NCBI RefSeq assembly: GCF_044005705.1
Contig: NZ_JBIPKE010000015.1
Coordinates: 186,001 to 250,000, forward strand
Source: Marinoscillum luteum
GTDB taxonomy: Bacteria > Bacteroidota > Bacteroidia > Cytophagales > Cyclobacteriaceae
Reading direction: 5' to 3'
Length of the DNA: 64,000 nucleotides
Shown here piece after piece: positions 24,514 to 33,683 of the stretch. The notes below the pieces were generated by a model that was not told where the DNA came from, did no database searches, and was given only the letters and a program-made list of their open reading frames with translations. How positions within the stretch are numbered: position 1 is the first letter of the stretch; every line of letters starts with the position of its first letter. The translations under genes and the position numbers were made by a program.

Positions 24514-25329
24514 TTAGCTATTGGGAAGCCAAAAGATCACAGTCGCCATAAAAATGCCTCCGGCCATCAGGGCCGTTAGCACCACCAGACCAAGCGTCAT
24601 GGTCTTCCGGCTGGGCGGTCCGCCCTTTTCTTTCACCCAAAAGTATAACTGTAGCAGCGCCACAGGAATGAGGGTATGACCAAAAGCCAGAAAAATATCA
24701 AATGGCCCATCAAAAGTATCGGTATGCCCTGGCGCACCCTGATGGATAAGTATCCAAAGGCCAAACCCCACCCTGAAGAACCACACGCCACTGACCACCA
24801 GATAAAGCCTGAGCGCCCAGTGTCTGTGTACATCCAGTTTGCCCATCATCGCAAAATACATGGTCATTACAGCACAAACCATAATCATCAGGGCATTCAG
24901 GGTATTTCCGGCTCCCATAACCGGACCACCCACGGCTCCTCTACCAAAAATCATGTACAGCCCCGATAGACTGATGACAATGGCAGTGACCACATACGCC
25001 CGGCCATTCCAGCGATGAAATCTGCGCATATGCGTTTGCACCCATGGTGTCAACTGTATAGGGCCTCCCAAAGTGATGATCGCCGCCAGCAGGAGGTGAA
25101 TACCCAGGGCCACGTTGCCCATGGTATCACCCGTAATAATCCCGTGATAAAGAATCTCATTCCAGGCTGCTAAATCCCCCTTGATGGTGGCTCCCCCATA
25201 GAAATGGAGAATATGAAAAACAAATATGAGCTGGCCGGCAACCGCGAATAAAAACCACACTTTTGCCGACCCACTGAGTAACTTTGATGAATGATCACGC
25301 ACCAACGTGGGTTGGGTAATCATACTCAT
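24514..25329 (-). CDS. DUF2306-family integral membrane protein
   Basis: A 271-aa protein with about seven hydrophobic segments and the His-rich elements of the DUF2306 family ('HMRRFHRWNGRAYVVTAIV', 'GKLDVHRHWALRLYLVVSGV', 'LAFGHTLIPVALLQLYFW'). The conserved histidines suggest haem or metal ligation, but no activity is established for the family. It overlaps the 5' neighbour by 4 bp (ATGA), forming a small membrane-protein operon with the genes at 25326 and 24266. Confidence 0.82.
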   Translation of the reverse strand: MSMITQPTLVRDHSSKLLSGSAKVWFLFAVAGQLIFVFHILHFYGGATIKGDLAAWNEILYHGIITGDTMGNVALGIHLLLAAIITLGGPIQLTPWVQTHMRRFHRWNGRAYVVTAIVISLSGLYMIFGRGAVGGPVMGAGNTLNALMIMVCAVMTMYFAMMGKLDVHRHWALRLYLVVSGVWFFRVGFGLWILIHQGAPGHTDTFDGPFDIFLAFGHTLIPVALLQLYFWVKEKGGPPSRKTMTLGLVVLTALMAGGIFMATVIFWLPNS

Positions 25330-25520
25330 AGTCCCAGGTGTTTAAACCCCTCAAAAACGAGAAAGGCCGGCCAAACCAGGGCTTTTAACACGCCCAATAC
25401 CCCCGCCCAAAAGCTGGTAGCCTGTGTGATGAAGTAGACTGCTGCCCCCACGAAACCAAGGCCGTATAGGCAGCTGGGTGTTCCATGATTTTTCTGTATT
25501 TTATGATTCATAGTGCTCAT
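25326..25520 (-). CDS. Small membrane protein (64 aa)
   Basis: A 64-aa protein with two hydrophobic segments ('LYGLGFVGAAVYFITQATSF' and 'GVLGVLKALVWPAFLVFEGF'). This pattern is familiar from short conserved membrane proteins annotated as hypothetical in many bacteria. The start at 25520 is chosen; ATG codons at 25511 and 25547 are alternatives. Its stop overlaps the start of the DUF2306 gene (ATGA), so they are translated together. Confidence 0.65.
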   Translation of the reverse strand: MSTMNHKIQKNHGTPSCLYGLGFVGAAVYFITQATSFWAGVLGVLKALVWPAFLVFEGFKHLGL

Positions 25521-25599
25521 GATGTGATATGTTTTAGTGTGAGTCAATCATTTGAAAATTTCACGCCCGAATGATGTACGCCTCCGGGCTTAGCGCTTT

Positions 25600-25986
25600 C
25601 TATCTTCCTGAGCTGGTTTTGTCAAACTCAATGATGTTGGCGCTCACGGTGACCGTGCGTTTGTAAAAGAATGGAGGCACGCCCCCAATATGTTCTTCTG
25701 AGACCATGTTCACCAGTGCACGGGACCCTGTAGTCAGGTCTGCATTGTTCATCAAGTCTGCGTAGGCATTGGCAAAGAGTTGTTTCTTTTTCATTCCTCC
25801 AAAAACCAGCACATACGACACGTCGGCACTACCTCGCACCTTGTCCACTACGCGGTAATTACCACTGGCCAGATGCACCTGAGTCGCATTTTGATTTTGA
25901 TTGAGAATGAAGGCATTGCTCGCTCCGCAGGAGCTGAGAATCACCAAAAGGATAATTGGAATGGAAAGATTCATTAACTTTTTCAT
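25600..25986 (-). CDS. DUF6567-type small lipoprotein
   Basis: A 128-aa lipoprotein: signal sequence with lipobox 'VILSSCGASN', then about 105 residues with 'NQNATQVHLASGNYRVVDKV' and 'VLVFGGMKKKQLFANAYADL', the pattern of the DUF6567 family of Bacteroidota. It should sit on the periplasmic face of a membrane; the function is unknown. It lies alone, 79 bp from the small membrane gene and 38 bp from the DUF4249 gene, which may be in the same transcript. Confidence 0.75.
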   Translation of the reverse strand: MKKLMNLSIPIILLVILSSCGASNAFILNQNQNATQVHLASGNYRVVDKVRGSADVSYVLVFGGMKKKQLFANAYADLMNNADLTTGSRALVNMVSEEHIGGVPPFFYKRTVTVSANIIEFDKTSSGR

Positions 25987-26024
25987 AGACGTATGTTTTA
26001 AAATTTGATTTACTATTTATTGAT

Positions 26025-26960
26025 TTAGTGCGCTTTCATTGATGCTTTCGCCAGTTCTTCTGAGAGCTTTAAGCCCCTGCTGCTGACGGCTGAAGTGTTG
26101 AAGAAGCCGGTAACCGGAGTATCTTCATCACCCACCGGATAGATATTGGTGGAGGTATTCGCCAGAGGCATTGAAAACAACTCAGCAAAGCCACCGGGTC
26201 TCGCTATCTGAAAATAGAGCCCATAGAGAAAATCAAAGGCCAGGTGATCCAGCGAGTGAATCTCCACGTAGAGAGAATCTCCCACCTCGTATGGTGGCAG
26301 GAGCTCATTGGCTTTCTCAGGATGGGGATCGTATGGGTTCATAAAATCCTTGCGAATGGGAATGATAAACTCCTGGCCATCTACAGGTTGACCAGCCGAA
26401 AAGCCAGCATCATAAGCCATATTGAGTTCACCGGGATTGCCCAGAAAGGCCCCATTTTTCCATGCCTTGATCCAGTAGGCATCCCCCGCTCCTGCAGGAT
26501 CTGAAGCCACAAACTCCGCAGTATAATACTCCTTTTTCACGATCATATCCTTGGGGTTGTAGTGGAAAATAATGGAGTCTATTGGCGGCACCCTGCCCAT
26601 CAGTGAAAAGGCCTCAAACTCCTGATCATCTACGGTCACCGTGAGCTTGTACTGATGTCCTACCTTTCCGAACGGTTGGTCAGTGGGGTACCAAAAGTAT
26701 GACTCAGCTTCCTCCTGAAATTCATAGATTTCACCCGAATTAAGATCTTCTATCACCACATGAGCATCCGGGATCTTCTTAGGAATGGACTGGTCAAAAT
26801 AGGGCTGAGACCTGGTAATTCTTATTTTCTGAGGTTCCATTTTTTGATTGACCCAGGCATCCACTACAATGATTTCGGCCGGAGCATTGAGCTTCGGAGT
26901 GATTTCGGTTTCGCAGGCAAAAGCGAAAACCGTGGCGAGAGTAAGGAATATATTTTTCAT
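26025..26960 (-). CDS. DUF4249-family lipoprotein
   Basis: A 311-aa lipoprotein with a short signal 'MKNIFLTLATVFAFACETEI' (lipid Cys at residue 16), then the DUF4249 beta-rich domain ('APAEIIVVDAWVNQKMEPQK', 'IRITRSQPYFD', 'VVIEDLNSGEIYEF'). DUF4249 proteins are nearly always encoded next to a carboxypeptidase-like TonB receptor, as here (27018-29423, 57 bp away), and are thought to be its surface partner. An in-frame ATG at 26993 would give no signal peptide and was rejected. Confidence 0.88.
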   Translation of the reverse strand: MKNIFLTLATVFAFACETEITPKLNAPAEIIVVDAWVNQKMEPQKIRITRSQPYFDQSIPKKIPDAHVVIEDLNSGEIYEFQEEAESYFWYPTDQPFGKVGHQYKLTVTVDDQEFEAFSLMGRVPPIDSIIFHYNPKDMIVKKEYYTAEFVASDPAGAGDAYWIKAWKNGAFLGNPGELNMAYDAGFSAGQPVDGQEFIIPIRKDFMNPYDPHPEKANELLPPYEVGDSLYVEIHSLDHLAFDFLYGLYFQIARPGGFAELFSMPLANTSTNIYPVGDEDTPVTGFFNTSAVSSRGLKLSEELAKASMKAH

Positions 26961-27017
26961 AATGAGTATATGGTTTTGTGTGAACCGACGCACCCTGTTT
27001 TTTTAGTAGTCATTTGA

Positions 27018-29423
27018 TCAAAATTTGAAATTGTAAGAAATGGCAGGAATCAACGTACCGAGCATGGAGAGCTGGTTGGCGGAAGTAGCTATGGGCTGCT
27101 CCGCTGATTGGCGTTCACGGCCCTGAGAAAAGTAAATGCTGAATGGGTTCTTGCGCGCATAGACATTGTACACGGAAACCACCAGATTATCCTCACCAGA
27201 ACGGCCCTTCTTACCTCTCCACACATTATTGATGGTTATGGCCAGGTCCAGTCGGTGGTAGGCCGGAATACGGAAGTTGTTACGCTTGTTGCCATCGATG
27301 TACGGAATCACATACTCCTGAATCATGATCCTGTCTGTAGGAAAGGTCGTTGGTGTGCCCGAAATGAAACTGAAATTTGAGGAGAATGATACTTTCTTAC
27401 TCAAGTCATAAAAAGCCGCCACTTTGAGGTTATGTCGCTGATCAAACTTGGTCGGATACCAGCTTCCCACCCGGTCTTTGCGATAGCCATAGTTGATGCC
27501 ATCCACTTTCAGTTCTGATTTACCAAGCGTATAGCTCACCCAGCCCGTCAGCTTTCCGGTATTCTTTTTGGCATATAGCTCCAGTCCGTAAGCCCTGCCC
27601 CTGCCAGAAAGTAACTGCGATTCCAGAAACTCATTGATGAAAAGATCGGCTCCATCAATGTAGTCTACCTGGTTGTGACTCCACTTGTAATAGACCTCTG
27701 CGGAGGTTTCATAGGCATTGGACTGAAAATTTCTGAAATACCCAAGTGCCACCTGATCACCCTGCTGTGGGCGGGTATTATTGCTGGAGGGCTGCCAGAT
27801 ATCTATGGGGGTAGCTGCCGTGGTATTCGAGATCAGGTGTATGTACTGATTCATCCTGTTATAGCTACCCTTGACGGAGGTCACTTTAGAAAGCTGGTAC
27901 CTGAATGAAGCCCGGGGCTCGAGGTTACCAAAAGTTTTGATGCTTTCCCAATCGCCCTTTTCTTCCACAGAAATCAGGGGCCTTTCCATCCCCGGGAGGG
28001 TATCGCCATATTGATAAGCGGTACCGCCCATATAGTCAAATCTGCTGAAACGCAACCCGTATTGGAGTGTCAGACGATCCGTGAGCTGCTGGTCGTTTCC
28101 CAAATAAAGGGAGGTCTCCAGGGCTTTGCGGTGGTCCAGGCTGATGTCTGCAGTCACTCCATCACTCACGGTGATGGCATTGGCTGGCTCAAACTGGTAG
28201 AGAATGGCTTCCCCTCCGAACGTGAGCTCATTGCCCGCATTGATAAACCAGGTAAATTCCGGTTTGAAATTATAGGTGCTGATCTCGGACTTCCAGTCAT
28301 ACTTATCCAGCTCACTTTCTCCCAGCTGAAAACCATAGTCGTAGTTGCTATAAAACGCCGTGATGTTTGAGAAGAGTTTGCTCCCATACAGGTGATTCCA
28401 CCGGACTGTGGCTGTTCGATTTCCCCAGTCAAACCCCTGAAATTCATCCAACCGAAATACATCTCTGCCAAAATACCCTGACACGTAAACCCTGTTTTTC
28501 TCATTGATATTGAAGTTGGTCTTCGCAGTGAGGTCATAAAAATACAATCCGGTATCGTCCTCCAGAGCATCAGTGAAAGTTCTGGCCACCACATCTGCAT
28601 ACGAACGCCGGGCAGCGATGATGAAAGAAGACTTGTCCTTCTTAAGCGGCCCTTCCACCGCGAGGCGACTGAAAACAGTGCCAATACCGCCAGTCACATC
28701 ATAGGTCTTGTTGTTACCTTCTTTCATGCGGATATCCAGTATGGATGAAAGGCGACCTCCATATTTGGCGGGAATACCTCCTTTGTACAGCTTCACATCC
28801 TTGACCGCATCTGGATTGAATACCGAGAAAAAGCCAAACATGTGCGATGACTGATACACTGGAGCTTCATCCAGCAGCACCAGGTTTTGGCCCACACTTC
28901 CTCCCCTTACATTGAATCCAGATGCACCCTCGCCGACCGTGGATACTCCGGGAAGCAACTGAATACTTTTGATGATATCCACTTCTCCCGCAAATGCAGG
29001 CATCTTTTCTATGGATTTAATATCCATCACCGCAGTACTCATTTCAATGCTTTGTACATTCTCATCTAAAGCCTCACCAGTCACCACCACCGCCTCCAGC
29101 TGTGCCTCTCCTGCATAAAGCTCCAGGTTCAGTCGGAGATCCCCGGTCAGTTCTATCTCTTTGTGTATATCCGTATAGCCCATGTACCTGAAACTGACAT
29201 GATAGGTTCCTTTAGGTAATGTTAGGGCGTAGAATCCGTAGGCATTGGAAACAGCTCCGTTAGCGATTTCACTCACGTATGCGGTTGCCCCTATCAGCGC
29301 CTCGCCATTGCTGGCATCTTTGATATAACCACTAATGGTGTGCTGTGGCTGAGCTGAGCCGATTGCGCTACTGACAAGACATAGTAATCCCAGTATCGCG
29401 CTGAGTCGATTTTTTTTCATCAT
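27018..29423 (-). CDS. TonB-dependent receptor with carboxypeptidase-like regulatory domain
   Basis: An 801-aa outer-membrane receptor. A signal peptide (residues about 1-24), a CarboxypepD_reg-like domain (about 27-105, 'GYIKDASNGEALIGATAYVS'), a plug domain with 'LLPGVSTVGEGASGFNVRGG' and 'VKLYKGGIPAKYGGRLSSIL', then a barrel ending 'LIPAISYNFKF' with a C-terminal Phe. It lacks the SusC signature and has no SusD partner; the DUF4249 lipoprotein gene follows instead. It probably takes up a siderophore, peptide or other ligand using TonB. The ATG at 29423 is followed directly by a second ATG at 29420. Confidence 0.92.
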   Translation of the reverse strand: MMKKNRLSAILGLLCLVSSAIGSAQPQHTISGYIKDASNGEALIGATAYVSEIANGAVSNAYGFYALTLPKGTYHVSFRYMGYTDIHKEIELTGDLRLNLELYAGEAQLEAVVVTGEALDENVQSIEMSTAVMDIKSIEKMPAFAGEVDIIKSIQLLPGVSTVGEGASGFNVRGGSVGQNLVLLDEAPVYQSSHMFGFFSVFNPDAVKDVKLYKGGIPAKYGGRLSSILDIRMKEGNNKTYDVTGGIGTVFSRLAVEGPLKKDKSSFIIAARRSYADVVARTFTDALEDDTGLYFYDLTAKTNFNINEKNRVYVSGYFGRDVFRLDEFQGFDWGNRTATVRWNHLYGSKLFSNITAFYSNYDYGFQLGESELDKYDWKSEISTYNFKPEFTWFINAGNELTFGGEAILYQFEPANAITVSDGVTADISLDHRKALETSLYLGNDQQLTDRLTLQYGLRFSRFDYMGGTAYQYGDTLPGMERPLISVEEKGDWESIKTFGNLEPRASFRYQLSKVTSVKGSYNRMNQYIHLISNTTAATPIDIWQPSSNNTRPQQGDQVALGYFRNFQSNAYETSAEVYYKWSHNQVDYIDGADLFINEFLESQLLSGRGRAYGLELYAKKNTGKLTGWVSYTLGKSELKVDGINYGYRKDRVGSWYPTKFDQRHNLKVAAFYDLSKKVSFSSNFSFISGTPTTFPTDRIMIQEYVIPYIDGNKRNNFRIPAYHRLDLAITINNVWRGKKGRSGEDNLVVSVYNVYARKNPFSIYFSQGRERQSAEQPIATSANQLSMLGTLIPAISYNFKF

Positions 29424-29560
29424 CGTTAATTGTTTAGAACGCACCGGGCAAACCTCCCCTGATCAATAGTGATGTATCCTACTGTGAAGCAAGCCCAGTG
29501 GCATGGTGGTGTTTAAATGGTTAGTTTACTTTTTCCTTTGTTATATGGTTTACTGTTGAA

Positions 29561-30076
29561 TCATTTTGACAGTTTGATCTGGCTGTCCCCAGACACCTCA
29601 AAAGAGGTATAATCGAATACATTTTCGTAACCCGAAAAGGTGCTACCCCCTTCGAGTACAACCCTCAGCGTATCTGAGTCAAAATCCGCATAATTTATCA
29701 TGGCGCCACCCGATGCCCTGATGGTACGCAATCTGGGAACCGTGATCTTGACATGAATAGTATCTGAGGACTCCCCATTGTTAGCCGTTTTCAGGTAAAG
29801 AGTGCCGTCTACATTTTCCAACACAGGATTCAAGCCCTCCGCATGTCCGGTTTGAAGGAGTACCCGCTGCTCCAGGCCAAACCTGATTTTCGCGTTCCAT
29901 TTGCCTGAAAAATCCACCTGATCAAAACCCTCAACTGCCACTGGAGCGAAAGGACTTCTTGCCTGAATATCACTGACCACCGCCATAGTCTCCTTACGGA
30001 AACTAATAAGGCTCACTATCAGTAACCCTCCGAAGATTCCGGCAACGATCAGCAGTATTTTCTTACTTGTTTTCAT
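29561..30076 (-). CDS. DUF2807 (head GIN domain) membrane-anchored protein
   Basis: A 171-aa protein with one N-terminal membrane segment ('ILLIVAGIFGGLLIVSLISF') and a DUF2807/GIN-type beta-helix domain ('GFDQVDFSGKWNAKIRFGLE', 'TIRASGGAMINYADFDSDTL'). It is shorter than most members and probably faces the periplasm. It is the last gene of an operon with an ABC ATPase, a permease and a GntR regulator, 11 bp after the regulator gene, so a role in an envelope-stress response is plausible. Confidence 0.82.
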   Translation of the reverse strand: MKTSKKILLIVAGIFGGLLIVSLISFRKETMAVVSDIQARSPFAPVAVEGFDQVDFSGKWNAKIRFGLEQRVLLQTGHAEGLNPVLENVDGTLYLKTANNGESSDTIHVKITVPRLRTIRASGGAMINYADFDSDTLRVVLEGGSTFSGYENVFDYTSFEVSGDSQIKLSK

Positions 30077-30087
30077 GGTTTCGGTTT

Positions 30088-30453
30088 TCAGGTACTGGAT
30101 TTAAATTGCTGATAATACTCGTGAATGTCCTCCATATTCAGATTGAGAAGTTCCATGGTTTTAAAAAGCCCTGGTAACTCCTGGCTTACAAAATCAGATT
30201 TTCTGAGTGCTTTTGTCTTTTCAAAACCATCTTCACAGACAAAGTATCCTATCCCCCGTTTGTTAAAAATGATTCCTTTTTCCTGCAAATAATTGAATGT
30301 TCTCATGACTGTATTTGGGTTCACTTCAGTGTTTACCGCCATCTCACGCACGGAAGGGATCCGGTCTCCGGCATTCCACTTCCCCAGTAAGATATTCTCG
30401 CAAAAAAGGTCTGCTATTTGCAGATAGATTGCCTGATTGTCTTTAAAGTCCAT
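30088..30453 (-). CDS. GntR-family regulator (YtrA type)
   Basis: A 121-aa protein: an N-terminal winged HTH of GntR type ('ILLGKWNAGDRIPSVREMAV', 'NPNTVMRTFNYLQEKGIIFN') and a short C-terminal helical part without a large effector domain, the mark of the YtrA subfamily. These regulators usually repress the ABC transporter operon in which they lie. It starts one base after the permease stop, and the order ATPase, permease, GntR, DUF2807 supports autoregulation. Confidence 0.88.
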   Translation of the reverse strand: MDFKDNQAIYLQIADLFCENILLGKWNAGDRIPSVREMAVNTEVNPNTVMRTFNYLQEKGIIFNKRGIGYFVCEDGFEKTKALRKSDFVSQELPGLFKTMELLNLNMEDIHEYYQQFKSST

Positions 30454-30454
30454 G

Positions 30455-31216
30455 CTACGCCTCCTGCCCCTTTAAACCCAGATAAGTAATGACCCAGCTC
30501 AACGGTGCCAGGATCCACCAAAAAAGCCATTTGATAATGGCCCATATAGGCTGCTCCGCTATGACATCTATCAGCTCACAATCCACACCGGAGCATTCGT
30601 GCTCTGATAGGAAAGGCTCCCGCAACATGAAGTAAACAACCGTGCCGCAGATCACTGCCAGCACAATGAACACACTTACTGTTTTTGGGAAAACATACCC
30701 CCTAAAATGCGCAGCTCCTACCAGAAAGATTCCCTGCAGCACAAAATAGCATTTCATGGTGGTGATCGTAAATGCGCTCAGAGGATCAAAAGCATAAAAC
30801 GTAACCCTACTGAATAATAGCTGTCCCAGGTAATTGGCCACCCAGGTATAGGCGGTGTAAGTGAGTGTAAACAGTACTATCCATACAATGGAAGTCAAAA
30901 ACCACATGGACAAAAACCGCTCAAGCGTAGAGACCGGAAGGTTGAGATAGGTATATCTCCTCAGTGTACTACCAAGATCACTATAGGCAAGGCTACTCAA
31001 AATGAATCCACCCAAAATGAGCGTGTAAGCATAACCTTCTGAGTGATCGAAGACTTTCATATCTGGCTCTGTGACAATAGCCAGTAACATGCCCACAAAA
31101 AACAACAAGCCAAAAGCGATCAGAAAGGTCATGAATACACCTTTCCTACTCCTGAACAGTTCCAGTTTGAGCAACGACCAAAATCTTGAAAAGTCAAAAA
31201 AGTTCTTTGTGTTCAT
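30455..31216 (-). CDS. ABC transporter permease-like membrane protein
   Basis: A 253-aa protein with about six hydrophobic segments ('GVFMTFLIAFGLLFFVGMLL', 'TLILGGFILSSLAYSDLG', 'FLTSIVWIVLFTLTYTAYTW', 'VSVFIVLAVICGTVVYFML', 'WLFWWILAPLSWVITYLGLK'). It is not close to a named family by eye, but its position three bases after the ATPase gene and before the GntR gene identifies it as the permease partner. A Cys pair in 'EHECSGVDCEL' lies in a probable external loop. Confidence 0.78.
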   Translation of the reverse strand: MNTKNFFDFSRFWSLLKLELFRSRKGVFMTFLIAFGLLFFVGMLLAIVTEPDMKVFDHSEGYAYTLILGGFILSSLAYSDLGSTLRRYTYLNLPVSTLERFLSMWFLTSIVWIVLFTLTYTAYTWVANYLGQLLFSRVTFYAFDPLSAFTITTMKCYFVLQGIFLVGAAHFRGYVFPKTVSVFIVLAVICGTVVYFMLREPFLSEHECSGVDCELIDVIAEQPIWAIIKWLFWWILAPLSWVITYLGLKGQEA

Positions 31217-31219
31217 GGC

Positions 31220-32056
31220 TCAGTTCTGGAATATGTCACGGATTTTCTCTTTGCTACTCACTACGGCATTGAACAGAAGTTCCAGACTCAAATGAGTTTC
31301 CTCCTCTGATCCGCGCTCCTTTACCACAATATGCCCACCAAAATTGGATTCTGAATAGATCAGTCCTTTCTCCTCAGGTGGATTGGCTTGTCTGGTAAAC
31401 GTGAGCTTGTCCGACACACTGGCATAATCCTGAAAGAAAACCACCTGGCCTTCATCCAGAATAATGATCGGATCAATCAGATTCTCCATATCACGAACCT
31501 GATGTGTAGAGATCATAAAGCTGCGCTCCTCATGAATCGCATTGGCTACCACCTTTCTAAACTGACTCTTCGACGGGATGTCCAGACCATTGGTAGGCTC
31601 ATCCAAAATCAAGAGTTTACAATCTGTGGCCAAACCAAACGACAGGAGAAATTTCTTCTTTTGCCCGTAAGACAATGCTGAAAGTTTCTGGTCTTGTGTG
31701 AGCTGAAATTCGGAAAGATATCCCTCAAACCGCTCCTGATCAAATCTGGGGTAAAAGGGACTATACATCTTCACAAACCGATCGATGCGAATGGAAGGCA
31801 GGTAAAACTCCTCTGCCACCAGATAGATCTCCCGCAAAAACTCAGGATACCGGTCTTTGGGTTGAAAACCCGCTACCTCAATCTGCCCCTGAGTTGGATA
31901 CAGTAGCCCGGCAATCATTTTGATCAGGGTGGATTTGCCCGCTCCGTTTTTTCCAAGAAGCCCATAAATATTGCCCGGAGGCAAAACAAGGTTCACTTGC
32001 TCAAAAAGCGGTTTTTGCTTACTGTAACCAAATGAAAGTTGATCAATCTGTATCAT
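31220..32056 (-). CDS. ABC transporter ATP-binding protein
   Basis: A 278-aa ATPase with Walker A 'GLLGKNGAGKSTLIKMIAG' (about residue 33), an ABC signature region 'LSALSYGQKKKFLLSFG' that departs from the usual LSGGQ (here LSYGQ), Walker B 'LLILDEPTNGLD', and the switch His in 'FMISTHQVRDME'. The C-terminal 60 residues lie beyond the ATPase fold. It is the first gene of the four-gene operon and should energise the permease encoded next to it. The substrate is unknown; similar operons react to membrane-active antibiotics. Confidence 0.9.
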   Translation of the reverse strand: MIQIDQLSFGYSKQKPLFEQVNLVLPPGNIYGLLGKNGAGKSTLIKMIAGLLYPTQGQIEVAGFQPKDRYPEFLREIYLVAEEFYLPSIRIDRFVKMYSPFYPRFDQERFEGYLSEFQLTQDQKLSALSYGQKKKFLLSFGLATDCKLLILDEPTNGLDIPSKSQFRKVVANAIHEERSFMISTHQVRDMENLIDPIIILDEGQVVFFQDYASVSDKLTFTRQANPPEEKGLIYSESNFGGHIVVKERGSEEETHLSLELLFNAVVSSKEKIRDIFQN

Positions 32057-32183
32057 GCTTTTGCGTTAAGCTAGTGTACTATGCAACTAACACACTGCAA
32101 CAGTAAGAATAAACGGACATAAAAGCAAATGGTTTAGATTTTTTAAGTTTCTAACAAAATCTCTCCTCAAACCCCTCAAAAGC

Positions 32184-33515
32184 TCATTTTGAACTATCTC
32201 CAGCCATACTGATTCTTTGTTTGATGTAGTAAGCAGCTACCCCCAGCAGCGCAAAAAGCAGTCCACCAAGCACCATTTGATACCCTGTAGAAGCCAGTAT
32301 CACACACCACATAGCAATGGCGATATACACCGGCCATGGATAAAAGGGCATTTTATAAGGAAAGTCTTTGCGCTTTTGTCTCAGCATCAGCAGACCCACA
32401 GCCTGACCAATGAACTGCACAAGAATACGCATGGCCAATATGGCGCTGATCACCTCGCTCAGCTTAAAGATGAGGCTAAATACGAAAGCGATACCCCCTA
32501 AAAACAGTACCGACACGTATGGGAAGTTGCCCTTCGGGTGCAACTTGGCAAAGGGTTTGAAAAAGGCACCATCCACGGCCGCTGCATATGGGATGCGGCT
32601 GTACCCGAGCGTGGCAGAGAATACAGAAGAAAACGCCACCAGCAGAATGAGCACCGTCACTATTTTACCCGCCATGGGTCCCATGAGCTGCTCCATAAAT
32701 AAGCTGATAACAAACTCACTCTCTTTGGCGATTTGCCACGGAATCACACTCACCACACTCACATTCATCAACATGTAGAGCGCAAAAATGCCACCAATAG
32801 AAAGGAACATACTCCTTGGGATGTTCTTGGTGGGATTGACAATCTCCCCACCCAAATGACACACATTGTAATAGCCCAGGTAGCTGTACACACTCTTGAC
32901 AGAAGCAAAACCGATAGAAGCTACAAAGGCGTAATTGAAGTTGAGGTCTTTATTGATGTCTATCAAAGGCTGAAGGAAATTGCCATGAGCCACGCCACCA
33001 CCGATGATCCATAGAATGGTGCCCAACACGGCTACCCACAGCACTACGCTGATCCGGCCTATGACTTCAATCCTGCGAAAGAGCATGATCACAATGCAAA
33101 TGACCAGGCCCCCACTCACTACTTTGGACCCAACAGGGCCGAGCGGCAGCAGGTAAGAAAAGTAGGAAGCAAAACCAATGGCCGCTGAAGCGATGACCAA
33201 AGGTGCTTGTATCATGGTCTGCCAGACAAACAGAAAGCTCATCAATCCTCCAGATTTACTCTTACCGAAAGTCTCTTTTAGAAAATTGTAAGAGCCCCCG
33301 GCCCTGGGATACGCTGCCCCAAGCTCACTCCACACCATGGCGTCTATGAAAGACAAAGCCGCTCCCGCCATCCAGGCGTACAGAAAATATGGGCCGTTCA
33401 TCAAACTGATGACCATCGGAAGGGTGATGAAAGGGCCAATGCCCACCATATCGATCATATTGATGGCAGTGGCTTGTAGCAGACTCAGGCGTCTTTCCTG
33501 TACAGGTTCAGGCAT
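32184..33515 (-). CDS. APC-superfamily amino acid permease
   Basis: A 443-aa transporter with about 12 membrane segments. The first carries the substrate-binding signature region 'INMIDMVGIGPFITLPMVIS', followed by 'WSELGAAYPRAGGSYNFLKE', both typical of the amino acid-polyamine-organocation family. Near the C-terminus is 'GLLMLRQKRKDFPYKMPFYP', common in this group. It probably imports or exchanges amino acids or polyamines. It is monocistronic: no partner genes are close on its strand. A hydrophilic tail 'QRISMAGDSSK' ends the protein. Confidence 0.9.
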   Translation of the reverse strand: MPEPVQERRLSLLQATAINMIDMVGIGPFITLPMVISLMNGPYFLYAWMAGAALSFIDAMVWSELGAAYPRAGGSYNFLKETFGKSKSGGLMSFLFVWQTMIQAPLVIASAAIGFASYFSYLLPLGPVGSKVVSGGLVICIVIMLFRRIEVIGRISVVLWVAVLGTILWIIGGGVAHGNFLQPLIDINKDLNFNYAFVASIGFASVKSVYSYLGYYNVCHLGGEIVNPTKNIPRSMFLSIGGIFALYMLMNVSVVSVIPWQIAKESEFVISLFMEQLMGPMAGKIVTVLILLVAFSSVFSATLGYSRIPYAAAVDGAFFKPFAKLHPKGNFPYVSVLFLGGIAFVFSLIFKLSEVISAILAMRILVQFIGQAVGLLMLRQKRKDFPYKMPFYPWPVYIAIAMWCVILASTGYQMVLGGLLFALLGVAAYYIKQRISMAGDSSK

Positions 33516-33683
33516 TTGTGAGATAAGTGTGGTTGACCATAGGTTAGCACTCTTTTACGAGTTGACGGCCCTATTTAATCAAATTATCCCTGAATAGAAA
33601 GCGGCTTCACCATGACATCTATGACAGACCGGCTATTTTTTGGATGGACTTGCCCATTTTGTCAACCAGCATACCGGGGATTT

